Assembly (NCBI RefSeq): GCF_014524545.1
Contig: NZ_CP053557.1
Coordinates: 1,761,501 to 1,825,500 of the forward strand
Reading direction: 5' to 3'
From: Exiguobacterium sp. Helios
GTDB taxonomy: Bacteria; Bacillota; Bacilli; Exiguobacteriales; Exiguobacteriaceae
DNA length: 64,000 nucleotides
Position 1 is the stretch's first letter. Every line of letters starts with the position of its first letter. Positions 59,618 through 64,000 of the stretch are shown one piece after another. The notes under the pieces were generated by a model that saw only the letters and a list, made by a program, of their open reading frames with translations, was not told the DNA's origin and made no database searches. The position numbers were made by a program, and so were the translations under genes.

Positions 59618-60142
59618 ATGAATTTAGATTTATTTAAAAATCAAATCAGGTTCAAAATTGCATTGGAATTAATTGACCGTGATAATGGATTATCCATTAT
59701 GCAACTGAATAAGTTACTCTCAGATGTTCCACAAGCTACGCTATATCGCCATGTGAACGCGATGCTTCAAGATTCTTTATTGAAAGTGGTTAGGCTTCAA
59801 CGTGTCGGAAAAGTCGAAGAAAAAATTTATGCATTGAATACATCCGGATACAAAATTAAAGATGAGGACTGGGCTTCAGCGACATATGAGGAGAAGGTTA
59901 ATTTTGTCTCGTTCTATTTTATGTACATTTTACAAAACTATAAAAATTATCATGAGAAGCTAATTACAACCGATTCAGCGGATAAAGCAACATTTTCATT
60001 GGTTAAGTTAAATTTACCAGATGAAACGTTTCATTCATTCCAGTCAGAACTTGCTACATTATTAGAAAAATACTATGCATTATCAATGGAAAAAGAAGAC
60101 AATGAAAATAAAAGAACTGTCTCGCTAGTTATCATCCCGTAA
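59618..60142 (+). CDS. HTH transcriptional regulator (PadR/ArsR-like)
   Basis: 174 aa from ATG 59618 (GAAAGGAT upstream); the frame opens earlier but that part is promoter-like. N-terminal winged HTH: FKIALELIDRDNGLSIMQLN, KLLSDVPQATLYRHVNAMLQ, VVRLQRVGKVEEKIYALNTS. The C-terminal half (NFVSFYFMYILQNYKNYHEK, FHSFQSELATLLEKYY) is helical. AT-rich coding sequence, unlike most of the window. Probably controls the divergent ABC/PLDc_N operon. Confidence 0.8.
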   Translation: MNLDLFKNQIRFKIALELIDRDNGLSIMQLNKLLSDVPQATLYRHVNAMLQDSLLKVVRLQRVGKVEEKIYALNTSGYKIKDEDWASATYEEKVNFVSFYFMYILQNYKNYHEKLITTDSADKATFSLVKLNLPDETFHSFQSELATLLEKYYALSMEKEDNENKRTVSLVIIP

Positions 60143-60144
60143 AC

Positions 60145-60183
60145 AAAAGCAGTACTCACTATCATAAGTGAGTACTGCTTTTT
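60145..60183. terminator. Bidirectional intrinsic terminator
   Basis: AAAAGCAGTACTCACT and AGTGAGTACTGCTTTT form a perfect 16-bp stem with a 6-nt loop, followed by T. Confidence 0.85.
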
Positions 60184-60188
60184 ACCGT

Positions 60189-60713
60189 TCAAAGCGTGAA
60201 GTACGTCCGAAAACCGCGGTTGGCATAATACGAGTCGGCTCCATTGTGGTACACGAAAACATGATCATACCGCCGGTCGCAGTATAACGCGCCGCCTTGC
60301 GCCCGGATGGACTCCGGTGTCTCAATCCAGCTCGACGTCTTTACATCGAACGGTTGAATCGTTTGCAGATGACGATAGAGGACTTCTGTCAACAAGGCGA
60401 CACCGTGTGCAGTGGCTTCCGCGACGGCATTGCCGACAGGCTTATTTTTCTTCCGCTTTTCCAGTGCAGCCTCGTCATAACATAAGCTGCGGCGACCCGA
60501 TGGACTTTCCGCTGCACAATCAACGAAAACCCATTGGCCATTTGGCACTGTTACGATATCCGGTTCACCGCCGGTCTGTTCCATCCAGTCAAGGGAATGG
60601 AGCATTTCCGAGGATAACCGGGACACGATATCATCCCACTTCACAGCGGGATGCCGGTCAGGATGATCCGTGAACCGGTGATGGAGGATGTCAATCAACG
60701 TCGCTTGATCCAT
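60189..60713 (-). CDS. DUF4256-family protein, intact copy
   Basis: 174 aa. LIDILHHRFTDHPDRHPAVK, MLHSLDWMEQTGGEPDIVTV, FVDCAAESPSGRRSLCYDEA, and C-terminal CDRRYDHVFVYHNGADSYYA with RGFRTYFTL are the DUF4256 pattern. Several Cys/Asp/His residues are conserved, but function is unknown. The last 54 residues are duplicated as a degenerate fragment at 57147-57308. Confidence 0.82.
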   Translation of the reverse strand: MDQATLIDILHHRFTDHPDRHPAVKWDDIVSRLSSEMLHSLDWMEQTGGEPDIVTVPNGQWVFVDCAAESPSGRRSLCYDEAALEKRKKNKPVGNAVAEATAHGVALLTEVLYRHLQTIQPFDVKTSSWIETPESIRAQGGALYCDRRYDHVFVYHNGADSYYANRGFRTYFTL

Positions 60714-60771
60714 GTTCTTTCCGCCTTTCGATAGCTAGTTTATTTTCTCTAGAAGATGTATTAAATTTACA

Positions 60772-61314
60772 TCATTTTTCCAAATAACGGTAGAGGGTAC
60801 TTTTGCTGATGCCCGTTTGCTCCCGGATTTCGGACAGACTGTACTGTTTACTTTGATACATGTCGATTGCTCGTTTGACGTTTTCATCCGGCTTTCGCGG
60901 GCGTCCCGTCTGTTTGCCGAGCTCTTTTGCTTTCGACAGTCCTTCGCGGGTCGCCATGCTGACGACGTCACTTTGGAGGGCCACGAGATGCTGGACGATG
61001 TCACGGAACGACTGGTTCAGGGCCTGCCGGGTGTCAATGTCTTCCCGGATTGACAAGAGGTAGGCTTGCTTCGTATCCAAAGCGTTCAACACTTCGATCA
61101 GGTGACGCGTCGAATCCGCCAACACATACAAATGAGAGACAAGGATGATGTCACCCGGTCTGATATCTTCTAACAATTGATCAAGCACGTAACGTCGTTT
61201 CGAGGAACTGTGCTCCTCGATCCTTACTTGATCGGTTTCATAGGTCTTAAGTGCCTCGGCTTGCTTCTCACACGTTGGATCTTCAAAATAGGGGCGCATG
61301 TAACCAATAATCAT
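60772..61314 (-). CDS. Serine-recombinase-fold protein lacking catalytic residues
   Basis: 180 aa. Overall a small resolvase/invertase: IIGYMRPYFEDPTCEKQAEA, PGDIILVSHLYVLADSTRHL, and a C-terminal Hin-type HTH (GRPRKPDENVKRAIDMYQSK, LSEIREQTGISKSTLYRYLE). But the catalytic Ser of YARVS is Tyr (YMRPY), and the LDRLGRD motif (Asp, Arg, Arg) reads LYVLADS. Strand cleavage should be impossible, so the protein is probably a DNA-binding remnant or regulator. GAGGAG precedes the ATG. Confidence 0.85.
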   Translation of the reverse strand: MIIGYMRPYFEDPTCEKQAEALKTYETDQVRIEEHSSSKRRYVLDQLLEDIRPGDIILVSHLYVLADSTRHLIEVLNALDTKQAYLLSIREDIDTRQALNQSFRDIVQHLVALQSDVVSMATREGLSKAKELGKQTGRPRKPDENVKRAIDMYQSKQYSLSEIREQTGISKSTLYRYLEK

Positions 61315-61535
61315 AATGTTCTCCTCGCTCGAATCAAAATACCTGCTGCGATCAAAAGAATACGCGGATCTGTTCTAGATGAAACTCGTATTCAAGATTC
61401 ATCCAGCCGATGTTTATCTGTCACTTCCTAGTATAAGGGAAACCTGGACGAGAAGAAAGGTGGGGTATTATACAGGAAGCGGTGGAGAAATAAACGACAA
61501 GAACACTTTCTGCATGACCTGATTTTTAATACAAT
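61315..61535. other. Intergenic region, no gene seen
   Basis: About 220 bp upstream of the recombinase-like gene. Short frames only; a TAGTATAAG box near 61430 is promoter-like on the plus strand but has nothing to drive before 61573. Confidence 0.35.
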
Positions 61536-61562
61536 AAAAACGTCCTCGTCAGACGAGAACGT
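61536..61562 (-). terminator. Intrinsic terminator
   Basis: ACGTTCTCGTC and GACGAGGACGT (one G-U) on the minus strand with loop TG, then TTTTTATTG; it closes the NAD(P)H-binding gene. Confidence 0.72.
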
Positions 61563-61572
61563 CGGCAATCCA

Positions 61573-62199
61573 TTAAGCGGATACAACAGAAATCCGTTCC
61601 TTATCATGACGATGATGCTCGACTTCATCCGCTAAAGCAACGGCATAATCGGCATAACTGATGTAACTGTCACCCGCAGCATTCAGCGTCAAGACATCCT
61701 GCGCCAATTGATACTTACCGGTCCGTGGCCCTTCCGGATCAAAGAAGGCGGCCGGGCTGATGAACGTCCAGTGTAGATCGACAGTCTGTTGCAAATCTTC
61801 CAGATTTTTCGCCTGATTTTTCGCTGTCGGCAGGTAAGCGGACGGAAAGTCCGGCGTATCTGCCAGACGGTCCGTTTTTTCTTGATCGACGTACAGACTG
61901 CCGGCTCCTCCGACAACAATCAGACGGGTCGAATTGCCGCGTAATTGATCAATCAAATGCCGTCCTAAATCAACATGCTGGTGCTCATTTCCGGGTGACG
62001 CTCCAAAGGCATTGATGACGACATCAAAATCCGCCAATTCCTCCGTCGTCAGCTCAAACGCATTGCGTTCCAGCACCGTATCATGTTTCGTCCGTGTCGC
62101 ATCACGGACGATGGCCGTCAAGGCGTGACCCCGTTCTGCCAACTCCTCTAAGATAACCCGTCCTGCTTTTCCACTCGCTCCAATGATGGCAACCTTCAC
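61573..62199 (-). CDS. NAD(P)H-binding atypical SDR (YwnB-like)
   Basis: 208 aa from GTG 62199 (AAAGGAGG 8 nt upstream; the frame extends through the promoter to 62235). IIGASGKAGRVILEELAERG is the NAD(P)H site (G-A-S-G-x-x-G). DVVINAFGASPGNEHQ, LIVVGGAGSLYVDQ and WTFISPAAFFDPEGPRTGKY mark an atypical SDR of the YwnB/HSCARG type. It is divergent from the Rrf2 gene, a pairing seen for redox or quinone-responsive ywnA-ywnB. Confidence 0.87.
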   Translation of the reverse strand: MKVAIIGASGKAGRVILEELAERGHALTAIVRDATRTKHDTVLERNAFELTTEELADFDVVINAFGASPGNEHQHVDLGRHLIDQLRGNSTRLIVVGGAGSLYVDQEKTDRLADTPDFPSAYLPTAKNQAKNLEDLQQTVDLHWTFISPAAFFDPEGPRTGKYQLAQDVLTLNAAGDSYISYADYAVALADEVEHHRHDKERISVVSA

Positions 62200-62234
62200 C
62201 AAAAACGCCTCCTTTATTTGTATGTAGCTGTACA

Positions 62235-62253
62235 TGTAATTATTTTAGTTACA
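62235..62253. promoter_or_regulatory. Inverted repeat in the divergent promoter region
   Basis: TGTAATTATTTTAGTTACA has TGTAA/TTACA arms with AT-rich centre, between the YwnB-like and Rrf2 genes. A likely site for the Rrf2 protein. Confidence 0.45.
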
Positions 62254-62326
62254 GAATCTATTATTGTCAAGGCAATTGACATTAAAGGGGATGCTCATTA
62301 AAATAAATGCATTGGTGGTGAAACAA

Positions 62327-62743
62327 ATGATTAATAGCCGACTTGCGGTTTCTGTTCATATCCTGGCCTTGATCGCGACACATCCGGACCAAGCCTTGTC
62401 TTCTGACTATATCGCCGGAAGTGTCAATACCAATCCGGTCGTCATCCGTCGCTTGATCGGATCGTTACGCCAAGCCGGATTGCTTTCGACGGTCGCCGGA
62501 AAAACCGGGGCGACGTTGAAGAAAGATCCGCATGACATCACATTATTGATGATTTACCGGGCAGTCGAACCGAAAGAGACGTTATTCTCAATCCATGATC
62601 AGCCGAATCCTGCCTGTCCGGTCGGCCGCGACATCCAATCGGCCCTCAACCAGTCCTTCACACGTGCCCAACAGGCGCTTGAAGCCGAACTCGGGAACGA
62701 AACCTTATCCGATATCCTCCATCGTCTTGTCCAGGCAAGATGA
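62327..62743 (+). CDS. Rrf2-family transcriptional regulator (YwnA-like)
   Basis: 138 aa from ATG 62327, with GGTGG upstream; the earlier in-frame start at 62264 would run over promoter sequence. MINSRLAVSVHILALIATHP and the HTH SSDYIAGSVNTNPVVIRRLI are typical Rrf2. Only one Cys (in NPACPVGRDI) is present, so no Fe-S cluster is expected; single-Cys members such as HypR/YwnA respond to thiol oxidation. The divergent YwnB-like oxidoreductase is the probable target. Confidence 0.88.
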   Translation: MINSRLAVSVHILALIATHPDQALSSDYIAGSVNTNPVVIRRLIGSLRQAGLLSTVAGKTGATLKKDPHDITLLMIYRAVEPKETLFSIHDQPNPACPVGRDIQSALNQSFTRAQQALEAELGNETLSDILHRLVQAR

Positions 62744-62798
62744 TGCTGGTCTGTCTTTTTATGAAAACGCCTTCACATTTGAAAGGAGAAATGTCAAG

Positions 62799-63197
62799 AT
62801 GCGACTGATCAGTTATTCAGCCGTCAGTGCAATCGGATCCTTTTTATTGTTCACTGCGTACGCCTTTTTAACGAATGTCGAAAATGAGTTTTTATATCAG
62901 TTCGGTACGTTCGCGACGACCTTGTTTACATTTGCCGTCGGTCTGCCGATGCTCTTCATTACAAGGCAGTATCCGTTCTCCTTACGCTGTTTGATCTATT
63001 TGACGGCCGGTGTCTTTACGATTTTATTGTTCGTCGGATTTTATGATTATTTCGGTCAGGAGACTTTTGTCGAGTCCCGGCAAAACTTAAGCGGAATCGT
63101 CCGCTTCGCGACACTGGCCTGTCTGTTTTATATCGTCCCGTATGAATGGATGTACTTAAAAAAATCGTCGACGAATCACCCTTCGATGTCTTCTTGA
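62799..63197 (+). CDS. Four-TM hypothetical membrane protein
   Basis: 132 aa from ATG 62799 (GAAAGGAGAAATG upstream). Helices near residues 5-23, 34-52, 66-84 and 103-119. No family recognised. It follows the Rrf2 gene by 55 bp and is closed by a terminator, so it may be a separate unit or part of the Rrf2 transcript. Confidence 0.62.
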   Translation: MRLISYSAVSAIGSFLLFTAYAFLTNVENEFLYQFGTFATTLFTFAVGLPMLFITRQYPFSLRCLIYLTAGVFTILLFVGFYDYFGQETFVESRQNLSGIVRFATLACLFYIVPYEWMYLKKSSTNHPSMSS

Positions 63198-63201
63198 CGC
63201 T

Positions 63202-63227
63202 GACCTTCTGAAAAGAAGGTCTTTTTT
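63202..63227 (+). terminator. Intrinsic terminator
   Basis: GACCTTCT and AGAAGGTC with a GAAA loop, followed by TTTTTT. Confidence 0.8.
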
Positions 63228-63290
63228 GCAGGAATTCCCAATAAAAAGGAGAAACAGGTAGACAGCTACATTTAAAGGGGGAGAACACGC

Positions 63291-63983
63291 ATGCAAGATA
63301 CATTCATTTGCCGGCAACTCGGAAAATCCTTTACCGGTGACGGCATCGAGACCCATGCCTTGTCGGATATTAACCTGACACTTGATGGCGGGGACTTCAT
63401 TTCGATCATCGGTCCGTCCGGCTCCGGAAAATCGACATTGCTCAGCTTGATCGGGACACTTGACCGTCCGACGAGCGGCATGCTGTCATACGGCGATCAA
63501 GCGATTCATCAGCTCAAGAGCAAAGAACTGTCCGATTTCCGGTTTGAGAACGTCGGCTTCATCTTTCAACAGTTCCATCTGATTCCGACACTGACCGCGC
63601 TCGAAAACGTCATGGCGCCGTTATTCGGGCGGAAAGTGACGTACGATAAAAAAGAGCGGGCCTTGTCGCTGCTCGAGAAAGTCGGACTGGCGGATAAAGC
63701 CGGTTCACTCCCGTCGCAGTTATCCGGCGGTCAGCAACAGCGGGTCGCCGTCGCCCGGGCCCTCGTCCACGAACCGAAATGGTTGCTGGCGGACGAACCG
63801 ACCGGCAATCTCGATACCGAAACCGGTGAAATCATTTTTAGCCTGTTGCGCACTTTGAATGAAGAGAAGGGTTGCGGCGTCCTGTTCGTCACCCACGATC
63901 CGGCTCTCGCCGAACGGGCCGACCGCAAAATCGAAATGCGGGACGGTCTGATCATCGAAGACCGCCGGCTCGTCCGCGCCTGA
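63291..63983 (+). CDS. MacB/LolD-type ABC transporter ATPase
   Basis: 230 aa. Walker [11 protein letters not shown]-loop FIFQQFHLIPTLTALEN, signature [16 protein letters not shown], Walker [14 protein letters not shown]-loop FVTHD. Closely parallels the ATPase at 50051 (both DRPTSG after SLIG), so the two are paralogues. Its permease should lie just past the window, as none is found before it. Ribosome site AAAGGGGGAG. Confidence 0.9.
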   Translation: MQDTFICRQLGKSFTGDGIETHALSDINLTLDGGDFISIIGPSGSGKSTLLSLIGTLDRPTSGMLSYGDQAIHQLKSKELSDFRFENVGFIFQQFHLIPTLTALENVMAPLFGRKVTYDKKERALSLLEKVGLADKAGSLPSQLSGGQQQRVAVARALVHEPKWLLADEPTGNLDTETGEIIFSLLRTLNEEKGCGVLFVTHDPALAERADRKIEMRDGLIIEDRRLVRA

Positions 63984-64000
63984 TCCCTTCTTTTTGAATT

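Noticed and set aside
60772-61314. Active invertase or resolvase of a mobile element
   Set aside because: Catalytic residues are missing and no inverted crossover repeats or element ends were seen near it.
1-64000. Whole-genome reassignment of TAG
   Set aside because: TAG closes several intact genes with clean boundaries (ends at 1370, 10835 and 46250), so TAG is not simply a sense codon; only partial suppression stays possible.
1-64000. CRISPR array, tRNA or rRNA genes, prophage
   Set aside because: No regularly spaced repeats, cloverleaf-forming segments with CCA-type ends, or phage structural genes were found by reading.

Overview
The window looks like chromosomal DNA of a low-to-mid GC member of the Bacillota, order Bacillales. 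My best guess is an Exiguobacterium-type genome. The grounds are strong AGGAGG-type ribosome binding sites, frequent GTG/TTG starts, many small lipoproteins with an L-x-G-C box, a B. subtilis-like gene repertoire (UPF0014 iron exporter, DUF1232, PspC-only protein, YxlEFG-like genes, PadR/DUF4188) and a sigma-D-like chemotaxis promoter. No rRNA, tRNA, CRISPR array or phage module was seen, so the genus is an inference.

Layout. 0-7.6 kb: a MarR regulator with a DUF3147 membrane protein, an NAD-dependent epimerase, lipoproteins, an MFS exporter operon, and a family of small 143-aa membrane proteins, one copy of which is broken by a 7-bp tandem duplication, followed by a DUF3169/XRE pair. 7.8-16.9 kb: GNAT and Nudix enzymes, the FetAB-type iron exporter, a MacB-like ABC transporter with an 822-aa FtsX permease, and small membrane proteins. 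16.9-18.4 kb: a complete IS3-family (IS150-group) element sitting in the loop of an intrinsic terminator. 18.4-31.6 kb: a DMT-type exporter, a nucleotidyltransferase, a transmembrane chemoreceptor, a MarR-SDR-SDR operon, a beta-helix lipoprotein, a PspC gene and a broken metallo-beta-lactamase-fold gene. 31.9-47.3 kb: a soluble PAS chemoreceptor, an ArsR-MFS operon, two paralogous secreted lipoproteins, a PadR-DUF4188 operon, an Lrp regulator with a broken phosphotransferase, an M50 protease, a quinone-oxidoreductase-like enzyme, an APH-type kinase and a two-TM potassium channel. 47.4-55.8 kb: an antimicrobial-peptide-type ABC transporter, an ECF sigma/anti-sigma pair whose sigma gene carries an in-frame TAG, a broken HAD phosphatase, an alpha/beta hydrolase with an in-frame TAG and a GGDEF protein. 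55.8-60.2 kb: a visibly AT-richer segment with a class-C beta-lactamase-like hydrolase and an ABC transporter/PLDc_N/HTH cassette lying between two copies of the 3' end of a DUF4256 gene. 60.2-64 kb: DUF4256, a serine-recombinase-fold protein lacking its catalytic residues, a divergent Rrf2/NAD(P)H-binding pair and the start of another ABC exporter operon.

Most genes form short two- or three-gene units: a regulator translationally coupled to a transporter or enzyme, with many 4-nt ATGA overlaps, ended by clear intrinsic terminators. The most striking feature is gene breakage. Four otherwise intact genes carry exactly one in-frame stop, always TAG; three more are frameshifted or internally deleted; one is a 3' fragment. 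TAG is also used as an ordinary stop here (for example fetA-like and DUF3147), so wholesale recoding is unlikely. Pseudogenisation, sequence error or amber suppression remain open.
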